From Rhizobium sp. CSW-27 (GTDB lineage Bacteria; Pseudomonadota; Alphaproteobacteria; Rhizobiales; Rhizobiaceae), in contig NZ_JAHHZO010000004.1 in the NCBI RefSeq assembly GCF_018760785.1, forward strand, positions 372,001-436,000: a stretch of 64,000 nucleotides of DNA. The letters are read 5' to 3'. The translations under genes and the position numbers were made by a program. This document shows, piece by piece, positions 1-9,174 of this stretch (the first letter of the stretch is position 1; each line of letters opens with the position of its first letter). The notes under the pieces are model-generated. The model was not told where the DNA came from. It did not search any database and saw nothing but the letters and a program-made list of their open reading frames with translations.

Positions 1-99
1 ACCCCACATGAGAGGGAGGCCTCACCGTTTACGACCGGCCTGGAACTTCAACGCCTCCGGCAGGTTTTCCCGTCACCGCATGCAACAGGTCCTTCACCG

Positions 100-360
100 A
101 TGAAAATCCCTCTGATCCTCCTCGGCACCGCGCTTGCCCTCAGCGCCTGCACCACCGCCACGGTGGAACCCATTCCCGGCTCCATCACCTATAGCGGCCA
201 GCCGCGCACGAAGCTCACCAAGTCGCCGGTCGGCAGCACCTTCGAGCACCGTTTCTATGCCGATGGCGGCGAGTATGTGGAAACCTACCAGATCCAGCCG
301 GACCGCAGCCTGAAGCTGATCTGGCGGCGCTTCCTTCCGGACATCATCGATGACAACTGA
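100..360 (+). CDS. small predicted outer-membrane or periplasmic lipoprotein
   Basis: An 86-residue protein with a lipoprotein signal: a charged Met-Lys start, a hydrophobic stretch to about residue 13 and the lipobox Leu-Ser-Ala-Cys with the lipidated Cys at residue 17. The mature part, about 70 residues, has no domain I recognise; it is rich in Tyr, Arg and Asp and ends in an acidic tail. Residues +2 and +3 after the Cys are Thr-Thr, so there is no inner-membrane retention Asp and outer-membrane sorting is the default inference. An AGGT lies about a dozen bases before the ATG. It looks monocistronic, about 110 bases before a response regulator. Function unknown. Confidence 0.75.
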   Translation: MKIPLILLGTALALSACTTATVEPIPGSITYSGQPRTKLTKSPVGSTFEHRFYADGGEYVETYQIQPDRSLKLIWRRFLPDIIDDN

Positions 361-473
361 GGGAGAGCCGGACGCAGGACGGCGCATCACGGCTTTGCCC
401 GGACATCCGGTAGACTTGCCGGGGAAGGCTGCAACCCTATGTCGGTGCTTTGCCGCCTGAAGAGTGCCACATC

Positions 474-890
474 GTGACCTACCGATTCCTCATCGTCGAA
501 GACGGACTGCTGATCGCCATGGACCTAGAGGATGCCGTCCGCCGCTGCGGCCATGAAGTAACCGGCATCGCGCCCGACATGTCCGTGGCGCTCAACTATG
601 CCGGGGATGCCGATATTGCCTTTGTCGATGTGCGCCTCGCCGATGGTGAGACCGGTCCGGAACTGGCGGCGCGACTGGTGGAGCGGGGCATCCTCGTCGT
701 CTTCGTCACCGGCAATCCGGCGCTGGTGGAGGGGCGCGATGCGGGCGCGCTCGGCGTCATCGCCAAGCCCCTCACCCTGCAGGCCTCCACCGATGTCATC
801 CAGTTCACCGTCGACTGGAAGAACGGCATTCGCCGCAATCCTCCCGCCCGCCTGCGGCTGTTCCGGCCGCTTGCCGAGCCCCTGGCCTGA
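474..890 (+). CDS. single-domain response regulator (receiver only)
   Basis: A 138-residue CheY-like receiver domain with no output domain. The key residues are all there: the acidic pair Glu9-Asp10 after strand 1, phospho-acceptor Asp52 in FVDVR, Thr79 in VTGN and Lys98 in AKP. I chose the GTG at 474 because the encoded start (Thr-Tyr-Arg-Phe-Leu-Ile-Val-Glu-Asp) fits the family and a GAAGAG lies just upstream; a TTG at 450 would add eight residues. Such stand-alone receivers pass phosphate or bind partners. No histidine kinase is adjacent, so the partner is unknown. Confidence 0.85.
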   Translation: MTYRFLIVEDGLLIAMDLEDAVRRCGHEVTGIAPDMSVALNYAGDADIAFVDVRLADGETGPELAARLVERGILVVFVTGNPALVEGRDAGALGVIAKPLTLQASTDVIQFTVDWKNGIRRNPPARLRLFRPLAEPLA

Positions 891-917
891 CAAGTCGTTC
901 CGCTGGCGGCCACCGGC

Positions 918-951
918 AAAAAGGGCGCGAGGATCTCTCCCCGCGCCCCTT
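918..951 (-). terminator. bidirectional terminator between response regulator and wrbA
   Basis: Inverted repeat AGGGCGCG / CGCGCCCT with an 11-to-12-base loop. Read on the minus strand it is followed by TTTTT, so it fits as the terminator of wrbA; on the plus strand it sits just after the response regulator and may also end that transcript. Confidence 0.7.
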
Positions 952-976
952 GTCGCTTCCTGGATGCCTCAGCACA

Positions 977-1576
977 TCAGCCGGCGAGCTTTGCGGCGAT
1001 GCGCGCAACATGCGCGCCCTGGAAGCGGGCGCCATCCAGTTCGATTTCGGAGGGCTGGCGCGAGCCGTCGCCTTCGGTGATGGTGGAGGCGCCATAGGGC
1101 GAACCGCCCTTTACCTGTTCCGTACCCATCTGACCCTGGAAGGAATAGGGCAGGCCTGCCACCACCATGCCATGGTGAAGGAAGGTGGGGATGAAGGAGA
1201 GAATGGTCGATTCCTGGCCGCCATGCTGGGTGGCGGTGGAGGTGAAGACCGAGCCGACCTTGCCGATCAGCTTGCCGTTGAACCACAGGCCGCCGGTCTG
1301 GTCCCAGAAATTGCGCATCTGCGAGGCGACCGTGCCGAAGCGCGTGCCGGCACCGACGATGATGGCGTCATACTCGACAAGATCGTCCACCTTGGCGATC
1401 GCAGCCGCCTGATCCATCTTGTAATGCGAGGCCCTGGCAACCTCTTCCGGCACCAGTTCCGGAACGCGCATCACCGTTACGTCGGCGCCCTCGGACTTGG
1501 CACCTTCGGCGACCGCATAGGCCATGGTTTCGATATGGCCATAGGTGGAATGATAGAGAACCAGAACCTTCGGCAT
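977..1576 (-). CDS. wrbA: NAD(P)H:quinone oxidoreductase, WrbA family
   Basis: A 199-residue flavodoxin-like protein that should bind FMN and reduce quinones by two electrons using NAD(P)H, avoiding semiquinone formation. The FMN phosphate-binding loop HSTYGHIE is at residues 9-16, and the GAGTRFG and TATQHGGQE segments are typical of WrbA (type IV quinone oxidoreductase). The length matches the family. The start at 1576 is preceded on its strand by GGGAG at good spacing; an open frame continues 36 codons upstream but lacks family similarity. It is transcribed alone and ends at a strong hairpin. Confidence 0.95.
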   Translation of the reverse strand: MPKVLVLYHSTYGHIETMAYAVAEGAKSEGADVTVMRVPELVPEEVARASHYKMDQAAAIAKVDDLVEYDAIIVGAGTRFGTVASQMRNFWDQTGGLWFNGKLIGKVGSVFTSTATQHGGQESTILSFIPTFLHHGMVVAGLPYSFQGQMGTEQVKGGSPYGASTITEGDGSRQPSEIELDGARFQGAHVARIAAKLAG

Positions 1577-1814
1577 GTGTGTCTCCCGTCGTTCGTGCGG
1601 CGCCGGAATGGCGCGGCCGTTGCTGAACAACTTAGTCGCGGCCTGCCGTTTCGCCAGCCCCCTGTGGTCGCACGCACTGTTCAATCTTTCAGCACGAAAA
1701 ATCCGTTGCGGTCACAAACCCGTAAATGTCTGGCACATAGCCACGCCTTCTTCCGGTCGCCGTTTTGACGTAGGAAGGTCATCACAGCCATTCCAGTTTT
1801 CAGCGAGGACCTCC

Positions 1815-2585
1815 ATGACAACCCCCATCGTGACCGCCGCCATTCTGGCGATTGGCGACGAACTTCTGTCCGGCCGCACCAAGGACAAGAATATCGGTCA
1901 CCTGGCCGACGTGCTGCTCCTGTCCGGCATCGACCTCAAGGAGGTTCGAATCGTCGCTGACGAGGAGGAGGCGATCGTCGAGGCGCTGAATGCGCTGCGG
2001 GGCCGCTATACCTATGTCTTCACCTCGGGCGGCATCGGCCCCACGCATGACGACATCACCGCCGATGCCGTCTCGAAGGCCTTCGGCCTGCCCTGCGAGC
2101 ACGATGCAGAGGCCATGCGGCTGCTCGGCGAGATGTATGCGCAACGCGGCATGGAGTTCACCGAGGCCCGCCAGCGTATGGCCCGCATGCCGCGCGGCGC
2201 CCGCCACATTGCCAATCCGGTTTCCACCGCACCGGGCTTCGTGGTGGAGAATGTGTATGTGATGGCAGGCGTGCCGCAGGTCTTCCAGGCCATGGTGAAC
2301 AACATCCTGCCGGAACTTTCCGGCGGCGCGAAAATGCTGAGCCGCGCCCTGCCCTGCCCCTATGGAGAAGGCGATATCGGCATGCTGCTCGGCGCCATCC
2401 AGAAGGCGCATCCGGACACCAGCATCGGCTCCTATCCGAAGTATGACGGCCAGCGCTTCTCCACCGAACTCGTGGTGCGGGCGCGCGATGCCGAGACGCT
2501 GGATGCCGCCGCCGCGGCGATCAGCGCCATGATCCGCGATCTCGACGCGGCCCGAGCCACCGGCAATCCCGGCCCAGAGGCGTGA
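1815..2585 (+). CDS. CinA-like molybdopterin-binding domain protein (competence/damage-inducible A, short form)
   Basis: A 256-residue protein of the MoaB/Mog fold. AIGDELLSG near the N-terminus and TSGGIGPTHDD near residue 70 are the family's nucleotide/molybdopterin-binding signatures, and NPVSTAPGF and MAGVP follow as in CinA N-domains. Full-length CinA is about 410 residues with a C-terminal nicotinamide-nucleotide deamidase (PncC) domain, which is missing here, so this is the short form common in rhizobia. The ATG follows a GAGGA motif. The exact role of the stand-alone domain is not settled; the name reflects homology only. Confidence 0.9.
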   Translation: MTTPIVTAAILAIGDELLSGRTKDKNIGHLADVLLLSGIDLKEVRIVADEEEAIVEALNALRGRYTYVFTSGGIGPTHDDITADAVSKAFGLPCEHDAEAMRLLGEMYAQRGMEFTEARQRMARMPRGARHIANPVSTAPGFVVENVYVMAGVPQVFQAMVNNILPELSGGAKMLSRALPCPYGEGDIGMLLGAIQKAHPDTSIGSYPKYDGQRFSTELVVRARDAETLDAAAAAISAMIRDLDAARATGNPGPEA

Positions 2586-2683
2586 TCGGGGCCGGCGCTT
2601 GACCCAGCGCAAGGCGAGGTCCATTTCAAGGCGCATGGTGGAACAAGAGGCTCCACCATCCTGCCCGAGAGGAGACACCGCCC

Positions 2684-3526
2684 ATGGGTTACAAGACCAT
2701 ACTCGCCGTTCTCGACAGCGAACAGAGCGCACCGCCCATCAGCCGTTTCGCCGCCGATCTTGCCCGCACCTTCTCCGCGCATGTGATCGGCCTGCGCGCC
2801 GAAATGCTGGCGACCGTGCCGCTGATCGCGCCGATGGAAATTCCCGATCCCGCCGCCGTCGAGGCGCTGCAGCAGGCGGCCCAGGCCGAGACGAAGCGCA
2901 TCGAGACCGTGTTCCGCACGGCCATGGAGCGGGAGGGGCTGTCCTTCGAATGGCGGCCCTATGTCTCCTCGGCCGGCTACAGTTCCGACAGCGTGCAGGA
3001 ATGCATGCGCGCCAGCGATCTGGTGCTCGCCTTCCAGAACGACCCGGAGCATGGCAACGACAGCAGCGCCGATCTGGATGCCCTCCTGTTCGAAAGCGGC
3101 CGGCCGGTGCTGCTCGTGCCGCGCATCCTGAAGGAGCCGCAGCCGATCCGCCGGGCGCTGGTCGCCTGGAACGGCTCTCGCGAAGCCGCCCGCGCCGCCT
3201 TCGACGCCCTGCCCTTCCTGGTGCACGCCGACAGCGTCGAGATCTTCTCGGTCGATCCGCCCGGCATGCCGCGTCAGGCGCCGGATCTGGCCGGCACCGA
3301 CCTTGCCAATGCGCTTGCCCGGCACGGCGTGAAGGTGACGCTAAGGACCGAGGAAAACTGCCCGGTGCCGACTGCCACCGCCATCGAGAACCGGCTTGCC
3401 GATGATGGCATCGATCTGCTGGTCATGGGCGGCTATGGCCATTCGCGCTGGTGGGAAATGCTGTTCGGTGGCGTGACCCGCAGCGTCCTGGAAAGCATGA
3501 CGGCGCTGACGCTTCTGTCGCGCTGA
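2684..3526 (+). CDS. universal stress protein, tandem UspA domains
   Basis: A 280-residue cytoplasmic protein with two Usp-like halves. The second half ends in GGYGHSRWWEMLFGG followed by VTRS, which fits the ATP-binding G-x2-G-x9-G(S/T) type motif; the first half is degenerate and has no such motif. Tandem Usp proteins of this length are common in alphaproteobacteria and are induced by stress or growth arrest. A GAGAGGAGA ribosome-binding site lies just before the ATG. No partner gene is adjacent. Confidence 0.9.
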   Translation: MGYKTILAVLDSEQSAPPISRFAADLARTFSAHVIGLRAEMLATVPLIAPMEIPDPAAVEALQQAAQAETKRIETVFRTAMEREGLSFEWRPYVSSAGYSSDSVQECMRASDLVLAFQNDPEHGNDSSADLDALLFESGRPVLLVPRILKEPQPIRRALVAWNGSREAARAAFDALPFLVHADSVEIFSVDPPGMPRQAPDLAGTDLANALARHGVKVTLRTEENCPVPTATAIENRLADDGIDLLVMGGYGHSRWWEMLFGGVTRSVLESMTALTLLSR

Positions 3527-3544
3527 GGCTTCCGCTGCAACACC

Positions 3545-3570
3545 GGGGGCGTCGCGTCGCGGCCGCCCCC
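3545..3570 (+). terminator. possible weak terminator after the universal stress gene
   Basis: Seven-base stem GGGGGCG / CGCCCCC, with only two T residues after it. The position, 19 bases after the stop codon, suggests a 3' end, but the missing T-run makes this uncertain. Confidence 0.35.
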
Positions 3571-3721
3571 TTGCCGCATGCGCATACGGCTTGCTTTTTC
3601 AAGGGATTTGCCGCTAAGAGCAGCAGCCAACGGGAACCTGTCGATCAGGTGGCCCGCGGGCTGCTCCGGCATTGGCGGCGGCCCTCCCATTCTCCCGTCA
3701 GCGCCTTCGGAGCCTCTTCGC

Positions 3722-4219
3722 ATGTCCCTACCCGACAAAGCCTTTCCCGTTTCCTGGGATCAGTTCCATCGTGATGCCCGCGCGCTGGCCTGGCGGCTGG
3801 CCGGCCTCAACCAGGATTTCCGCGCCATCGTCTGCATCACCCGCGGCGGCCTCGTGCCGGCGGCGATCATTTCGCGCGAACTCAACATCCGTCTGATCGA
3901 AACGGTCTGCATCGCCTCCTACCACGACTATGTGAACCAGGGCGAGATGAACGTGCTGAAGGGCATTGCCGCCGATCTGCTGACCGATGGCGGCAAGGGC
4001 GTGCTGGTGGTCGACGACCTGACGGACACGGGCAAGACGGCCTCGGAAGTGCGCGCCATGATGCCGAACGCCCACTTTGCCTGCGTCTATGCCAAGCCGA
4101 AGGGCGTGCCGATGGTCGACACCTTCGTCACCGAAGTCTCGCAGGATACCTGGATCTACTTCCCCTGGGACATGGGCTTCACCTATCAGGAGCCGATCGC
4201 CAAGGGCCACAAGGGCTGA
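3722..4219 (+). CDS. gpt: xanthine-guanine phosphoribosyltransferase
   Basis: A 165-residue type I phosphoribosyltransferase that converts guanine and xanthine (and weakly hypoxanthine) plus PRPP to the nucleotide in purine salvage. The PRPP-binding signature [12 protein letters not shown] lies near residue 100 and ITRGGLVPA near residue 40 is the conserved upstream loop. The C-terminal [10 protein letters not shown] segment is typical of XGPRT. The start at 3722 gives the usual family length; the open frame extends 48 codons further up without similarity. A strong terminator follows. Confidence 0.95.
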   Translation: MSLPDKAFPVSWDQFHRDARALAWRLAGLNQDFRAIVCITRGGLVPAAIISRELNIRLIETVCIASYHDYVNQGEMNVLKGIAADLLTDGGKGVLVVDDLTDTGKTASEVRAMMPNAHFACVYAKPKGVPMVDTFVTEVSQDTWIYFPWDMGFTYQEPIAKGHKG

Positions 4220-4247
4220 TCTTTCCCGCCAGGATTGCAACTACAAC

Positions 4248-4273
4248 AGCCCGCGTCCCGCGGGCTTTTTTTT
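4248..4273 (+). terminator. rho-independent terminator of gpt
   Basis: Eight-base stem AGCCCGCG / CGCGGGCT with a three-base loop, followed by an uninterrupted run of T, 28 bases after the gpt stop codon. A textbook intrinsic terminator. Confidence 0.92.
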
Positions 4274-4524
4274 GCCAAACCATCGCATCGGCATCGGGTG
4301 CGTCGACATGACAGGCCATTACGTTTTCCGCACAATGCCTTGGGAGACCGTTTCAACGCAGTGCGGCAGCATCATTTCACACGTCATTAATATTCGAATG
4401 CCATAAATTGCGGAGCGTAACTGCAGCTCATGGCTGCAGGCGGTTCATGAGAGACCCGAGCATTCAGCGCATGGAGCCGTGACGCGGGCTGCCCCTTCGG
4501 TGGCCCCTGGAGTTGAGGGCGTCG

Positions 4525-6306
4525 ATGCTGACTTCCATGAAATCCCTGCCGCTGACGGCCAAGCTGTCGGCGATCATCGTGATGATCAATTTCATCGGGG
4601 TGGTCGGCCTTGCCGTTTCCACCTGGACCAGCGAACGCGCCGCCATGCTTGAGCTGGTGGCCGACAGCTGGACCAAGGACAGCGCGCAGTTTGCCACGCT
4701 GGCCGCCGGCGGGGTCAAGTGGGGCAAGGCGGATGCCGTGCGCGAGGCCTATGCGCTCTATCGCGACGATCCGGACCTCAGCCTCGTGCAATTCGCCGCC
4801 TACGGCGCCAATCTGAATGTGGTGGACAGCTGGGACCGCAAGGAAATCGATGGCCTGCCCGGCGCCGACGCGCTTGCCAAGGCTGTCGGCAGCAGGCCCG
4901 AAAAGCCGGTCACCGTTGCCGCAACCGACGATCCGACCCTGATGACGATTGTCGCGCCGTTGCCCCTCGACAAGGCGGGCAAGCCGACCGGCTATGTGGT
5001 GACGACCTGGACCGCCGCAACGATCCTGGCCGATATCCGCAGCAAGGTGCTGACCGCCGTTGCCCTGCAGTCGCTCGTCATCGTGATCGCCGTTGCCGGT
5101 TTCATCGTCACCATGCGGCGGCTGGTCGGCCGGCCGCTGCAGGTGATCAGCAGCCGGATTGCCGGCCTGCAGAAAGGCGACCTGCAGTCGCCCGTCGTCT
5201 TCCAGCAGAAGGGTGACGAGATCGGTTTTCTCGCCCGCGCCCTCGAGGGATTTCGCCAGGACGCGATTGCCCAGCAGGAACAGCGCCGCCTCGCCGAAGA
5301 ACAGCAGCAGACGATCAGCAGCGAACGGGCCCTAAATGCCCGCATGGCCGAGGACAATGCCGCCACCCAGGCCCGCGTGATGTCGAGCGTCGGCGCCGCG
5401 CTGGAACGGCTGGCGGGCGGCGATCTCGGCACAAGGCTGGAAGACCTCGGCCCGGAATTCGAGAAACTGCGCCTTGACTTCAACGCAATGGTCCAGTCCG
5501 TCGCCACCACCATCACCGAGATCAAGGCGTCTGCCGGCAATGTCGGAAGCGGCGCGGTGGAGCTTGCCTCACAGGCCGAGCAACTGGCCAAGCGTACCGA
5601 GCAGCAGGCCGCGGCACTGGAAGAGACAGCGGCGGCGCTCAGCCAGGTGACCGCCACGGTACGCTCCTCCTCGCAGAACGCCGAAACGACCGGCGCCATG
5701 GTCGGCGAGGCAAAATCGGAGGCCAACCATTCGGCCCAGGTGGTGCGCAATGCCATCGGCGCCATGGACCGCATCCAGCACTCCTCCTCGCAGATCGGCC
5801 AGATCATCGGCGTGATCGACGAGATCGCCTTCCAGACCAACCTTCTGGCACTGAATGCCGGCGTCGAGGCAGCCCGTGCCGGGGAGGCCGGCAAGGGCTT
5901 CGCGGTCGTTGCCCAGGAAGTGCGCGAACTGGCGCAGCGCTCCGCCAATGCGGCGAAGGAAATCAAGCAACTGATCGACGTCTCCAACAACGAGGTGGCG
6001 AACGGCGTGCAGCTGGTCAACCAGACCGGCGACACGCTGCTGAAGATCGAGAACCATATCGGCCGGATCGCGGAAGGCATTGTCGCGATCGTCGATTCCT
6101 ATCGCCAGCAGGCAAGCGGCCTGCAGGAAATCAATTCGGCCATCAACAGCATGGACCAGACCACCCAGCAGAACGCCGCCATGGTGGAAGAGGTCAGCGC
6201 CGCCTCGCACGATCTGCTGTCCCAGAGCCAGATCATGCAGGACGCCACCGGCCGCTTCAGGCAGGCCGATGGCCGGATGGCCGCAACCGCACGCCGGGTG
6301 GCCTGA
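4525..6306 (+). CDS. methyl-accepting chemotaxis protein with periplasmic sensor and HAMP
   Basis: A 593-residue chemoreceptor. Layout: membrane segment at about 14-33, a periplasmic domain of about 135 residues, second membrane segment at about 173-195, HAMP from about 197, a second HAMP-like linker near 290-325, then the methylation helices and the signalling hairpin with [21 protein letters not shown]. It ends in RRVA and has no CheR/CheB-tethering pentapeptide. The ATG at 4525 is preferred because GAGG lies six bases upstream; an in-frame TTG at 4513 is the alternative. The next gene, 96 bases downstream, encodes a secreted sensor-like protein that may work with it. Ligand unknown. Confidence 0.93.
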   Translation: MLTSMKSLPLTAKLSAIIVMINFIGVVGLAVSTWTSERAAMLELVADSWTKDSAQFATLAAGGVKWGKADAVREAYALYRDDPDLSLVQFAAYGANLNVVDSWDRKEIDGLPGADALAKAVGSRPEKPVTVAATDDPTLMTIVAPLPLDKAGKPTGYVVTTWTAATILADIRSKVLTAVALQSLVIVIAVAGFIVTMRRLVGRPLQVISSRIAGLQKGDLQSPVVFQQKGDEIGFLARALEGFRQDAIAQQEQRRLAEEQQQTISSERALNARMAEDNAATQARVMSSVGAALERLAGGDLGTRLEDLGPEFEKLRLDFNAMVQSVATTITEIKASAGNVGSGAVELASQAEQLAKRTEQQAAALEETAAALSQVTATVRSSSQNAETTGAMVGEAKSEANHSAQVVRNAIGAMDRIQHSSSQIGQIIGVIDEIAFQTNLLALNAGVEAARAGEAGKGFAVVAQEVRELAQRSANAAKEIKQLIDVSNNEVANGVQLVNQTGDTLLKIENHIGRIAEGIVAIVDSYRQQASGLQEINSAINSMDQTTQQNAAMVEEVSAASHDLLSQSQIMQDATGRFRQADGRMAATARRVA

Positions 6307-6402
6307 CGCCACCAGACCGATCGAAGCCTCCGCATGGGACCGGCGAGGCGCATTCGGCAGAAGGTCCCGAAACACAGCACAACACGCTTGAGGAGCACCC
6401 CG

Positions 6403-6981
6403 ATGAAACCTTTCATGACCGGCCTTGCCGTCGCAGCCCTGCTGACCTTTTCGCTTCAGTCGGCCGCCGCCGAGGAAGCGCATGTCGCCCCGGTGACCGA
6501 CTACGTGAAGACCAATGTCGCCCCCTGGCTCAGCGATCCGGTGATCATCGGCGCGCTCAAGGCACAGAATGCCAAGCATGCCGGCCTCTCCGAGGCGGAT
6601 ATCATCGCGCTTGACAAGAAATGGCGCGCCGAAGTCGAGGCGGCGGACAAGCCGCTGATCAACGAAACCCTCGGCAATGCCGTTTCCGCCTTCCTGAAGG
6701 ACAAGCAGGCGGCCTCGCAGGGCGCCATCGCGGAGGTCTTCGTGATGGACAACAAGGGCCTGAATGTCGGCCAGAGCGACGTGACCTCCGACTACTGGCA
6801 GGGCGACGAGGCAAAGTTCAAGAAGAGCTTCGGCGCCGGCAAGGATGCCCTGTTCGTCGACGGCGTCGAAAAGGACGAATCGACACAGGCCCTGCAATCG
6901 CAGGCCTCGATGACCATCAGCGACGAAACCGGCGCACCGGTCGGCGCCATCACCATCGGCGTCAATCTCGACGCCCTCTGA
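6403..6981 (+). CDS. secreted PDC/Cache-like sensor domain protein, function unknown
   Basis: A 192-residue protein with a cleavable signal peptide (hydrophobic core about 6-18, likely cleavage after QSAAA) and no further membrane segment, so it should be free in the periplasm. The region MDNKGLNVGQSDVTSDYW and the ending VGAITIGVNLDAL resemble the ligand-binding core of single Cache (PDC) domains seen in sensor proteins, but here the domain stands alone. A strong AGGAG precedes the ATG. It follows the chemoreceptor gene and is followed by a hairpin, so the two may share a transcript. I infer, without proof, that it supplies or binds a signal for the receptor. Confidence 0.8.
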   Translation: MKPFMTGLAVAALLTFSLQSAAAEEAHVAPVTDYVKTNVAPWLSDPVIIGALKAQNAKHAGLSEADIIALDKKWRAEVEAADKPLINETLGNAVSAFLKDKQAASQGAIAEVFVMDNKGLNVGQSDVTSDYWQGDEAKFKKSFGAGKDALFVDGVEKDESTQALQSQASMTISDETGAPVGAITIGVNLDAL

Positions 6982-7018
6982 GACGCGCCCGCCTCACAGA
7001 AGCCGGACGGAACACGGT

Positions 7019-7043
7019 GGCCGCCTTTCGGGGCGGCCTTTCC
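7019..7043 (+). terminator. probable terminator after the Cache-like gene
   Basis: Stem GGCCGCC / GGCGGCC with a six-base loop and a short TTT tail, 38 bases after the stop codon. Confidence 0.55.
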
Positions 7044-7090
7044 GTGTCCGGCAGCTTCATCCATGAAGCGTGTCGGGGTCTGCGCACAAT

Positions 7091-7131
7091 CCACCGAAAA
7101 TTATTCCGATACATGCTTCTTTTTTCGGTGG
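7091..7131. promoter_or_regulatory. 10-bp inverted repeat upstream of the ABC exporter gene
   Basis: CCACCGAAAA at 7091-7100 is matched perfectly by TTTTCGGTGG at 7122-7131, with 21 bases between, ending 80 bases before the exporter ATG. It could be an operator or a leader hairpin. The last part is T-rich, so an attenuator is also possible. No known regulator consensus was recognised. Confidence 0.45.
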
Positions 7132-7211
7132 CCCTTGCGCGCCGAAAGTGTTGGTATCCCTCCCCTTGCGTTCCTGCGCCCTGCCGCGGCGTACCGATCC
7201 GAGAGGGCTCC

Positions 7212-9065
7212 ATGACACTGTCCGATGCCATCTACCGCCCGTTCGAACGGCTGATCCGGCCACTCGACATTGCTTACGCTCCCCTGCCCGACAGCGGCCC
7301 CGTCGCGGTCGTCCTGCATTTCATGCGCATGTTCCGCGGTGTCATTGCCGCAATGGCGCTGAGCTCGATGCTGGTCGAAGGCATCAACCTTGCCGTCATC
7401 TGGGGGCTGTCGGTCATCGTGGACGGGGTATCGACGCAGGGTGTCGAGGCCTTCGTCGCAAGCCACACGGTTCTGCTTGTCTGTCTCGGCCTGATGATCT
7501 TCCCGGCCATGCCGGTGTTCTTCTACATCACCAATGTGCTGAATTCGCATGTCATCGGCATCAGCCTGTCGATCGCCGTCAAGTGGCAGGGACACAAGGC
7601 GGTGGAACGGCAGGATCTTGCCTTCTTTCACGACCTGTTTGCCGGCCAGGTGGCTTCTCGCCTCAACCAGGTGGCCGATGCCGTGCAGCAGCAGATCCTC
7701 ATCGCCTTCCAGACCGCGCCGCGCTTCCTGCTGCAGATCCTGGGCTCGGTCGCCATCCTGCTGTCGCTGTCGTGGCAGCTTGCCCTGCCTGTCGTGCTGT
7801 GGGTCGCCATCAACGTGGCGATGACGGTGAAGGTGGTGCCGCATTTTACCGAACGCTCCCGCCGCTCGGCCAGGCAGTACAGCCTGATCACCGGCGCTCT
7901 CACCGACCTCTACGGCAATATCCAGATGGTCAAGCAGTTCGCGGCGGAAGACAGCGAGGCGGGCACGCTGCGGCGGATCATGGCGAAAGCCGTCGACACG
8001 ATGCATCTGGAACAGCGCATCTACCGCACCTCCGAGCTGGCGGTGATCTGTCTCAACATGCTGCTGTGGCTCGTGATGCTCGGCATCGGCTTCTGGGGGC
8101 TCTACCGGGACTTCCTGACCGTGGGAGATTTTGTCGCCGCGGTCTACATCCTGCAGCGTCTTTCCGCCGGCGCCTTCACCTTCCTGCAGATGGGCCAGCA
8201 GATCTTCAAGGCGCTCGGCACCATCAAGGATGCCATGCCGGTAATGACCACACCGCCGACCATCGTCGACCGGCCGGATGCGAGCGAACTGGCAGTGCAC
8301 CGCGGCGAGATCCTCTTCAGGAACATCCGTTTCGCCTACGGGAACGGCCGGCCGGTCATCGATGGCCTGACCCTTGCCATCGCGCCCGGCGAGAAGGTTG
8401 GCCTGGTCGGCCTGTCCGGCGCCGGCAAGACCACGCTCGTCAGTCTTCTGCTCAGGTTCTACGACATTGCCGAGGGATCGATCCTCATCGACGGGCAGGA
8501 TATCGCGGCGGTCTCGCAGGCCAGCCTGCGGCGCAATATCGGCGTGATTGCCCAGGATGTCGCTCTGCTGCATCGCTCGGTCGCCGACAACATCCGCTAT
8601 GGACGCCCGGAGGCGACGCAGGAGCAGATCGCGCAGGCCGCACGCGCCGCCGAGGCCGACAGCTTCATCGCAAGTCTCACCGATTCGGAAGGTCGCACCG
8701 GCTATGCCGCCCATGTCGGCGATCGGGGGATCAAGCTTTCCGGCGGCCAGCGCCAGCGGGTGGCGATCGCCCGGGTCCTGCTGAAGAACGCGCCGATCCT
8801 CGTGCTGGACGAGGCCACATCGGCGCTCGACAGCGAGGCCGAAGCGGCAATCCAGGACAGGCTCAACCTGGTCATGGAGAAAAAGACGGTCATCGCGATT
8901 GCGCACCGCCTGTCGACGATTGCGCGCATGGACCGGATCGTGGTGCTGGAGTCCGGTCGGATCGTCGAGGAAGGCGCGCCGGAGGCCCTGCTGGCGAAGG
9001 GCGGTCTCTATGCCCGGCTCTGGCAGCGGCAGACCGGCGGCTTCCTGCCGGATAAATTGGAGTAA
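7212..9065 (+). CDS. ABC transporter, fused membrane and ATP-binding domains (exporter type)
   Basis: A 617-residue half-transporter that should work as a homodimer in the inner membrane. Residues about 45-330 hold the six-helix exporter membrane domain, followed by an ATPase domain with Walker A GLSGAGKTT (about 400), signature LSGGQRQR (about 509), Walker B ILVLDEATS (about 530) and the switch His in IAHRLST. The ATG is preceded by GAGAGGG. The next gene, 109 bases on, is a TonB-dependent siderophore receptor, so export of a siderophore or processing of its iron complex is a reasonable guess; no siderophore synthesis gene is present. An inverted repeat lies in the promoter region. Confidence 0.92.
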   Translation: MTLSDAIYRPFERLIRPLDIAYAPLPDSGPVAVVLHFMRMFRGVIAAMALSSMLVEGINLAVIWGLSVIVDGVSTQGVEAFVASHTVLLVCLGLMIFPAMPVFFYITNVLNSHVIGISLSIAVKWQGHKAVERQDLAFFHDLFAGQVASRLNQVADAVQQQILIAFQTAPRFLLQILGSVAILLSLSWQLALPVVLWVAINVAMTVKVVPHFTERSRRSARQYSLITGALTDLYGNIQMVKQFAAEDSEAGTLRRIMAKAVDTMHLEQRIYRTSELAVICLNMLLWLVMLGIGFWGLYRDFLTVGDFVAAVYILQRLSAGAFTFLQMGQQIFKALGTIKDAMPVMTTPPTIVDRPDASELAVHRGEILFRNIRFAYGNGRPVIDGLTLAIAPGEKVGLVGLSGAGKTTLVSLLLRFYDIAEGSILIDGQDIAAVSQASLRRNIGVIAQDVALLHRSVADNIRYGRPEATQEQIAQAARAAEADSFIASLTDSEGRTGYAAHVGDRGIKLSGGQRQRVAIARVLLKNAPILVLDEATSALDSEAEAAIQDRLNLVMEKKTVIAIAHRLSTIARMDRIVVLESGRIVEEGAPEALLAKGGLYARLWQRQTGGFLPDKLE

Positions 9066-9122
9066 AAGATTCAGGAAAATTCTGATTGCGACATTCCTGC
9101 ACTTGCGCCTGTCACGCATTCT

Positions 9123-9148
9123 TGATCAAAAACCTCATGATTTGATCA
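9123..9148. promoter_or_regulatory. palindrome upstream of the TonB receptor, iron-responsive-like
   Basis: TGATCAAA at 9123-9130 and TTTGATCA at 9141-9148 form a perfect 8-bp inverted repeat 26 bases before the receptor ATG. The same segment contains TGA-N9-TCA (9123-9137), the spacing described for RirA iron-responsive operators of rhizobia. The match is short and could be chance. Confidence 0.35.
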
Positions 9149-9174
9149 CCAATGGAACAAGACAGGAAAAACGC

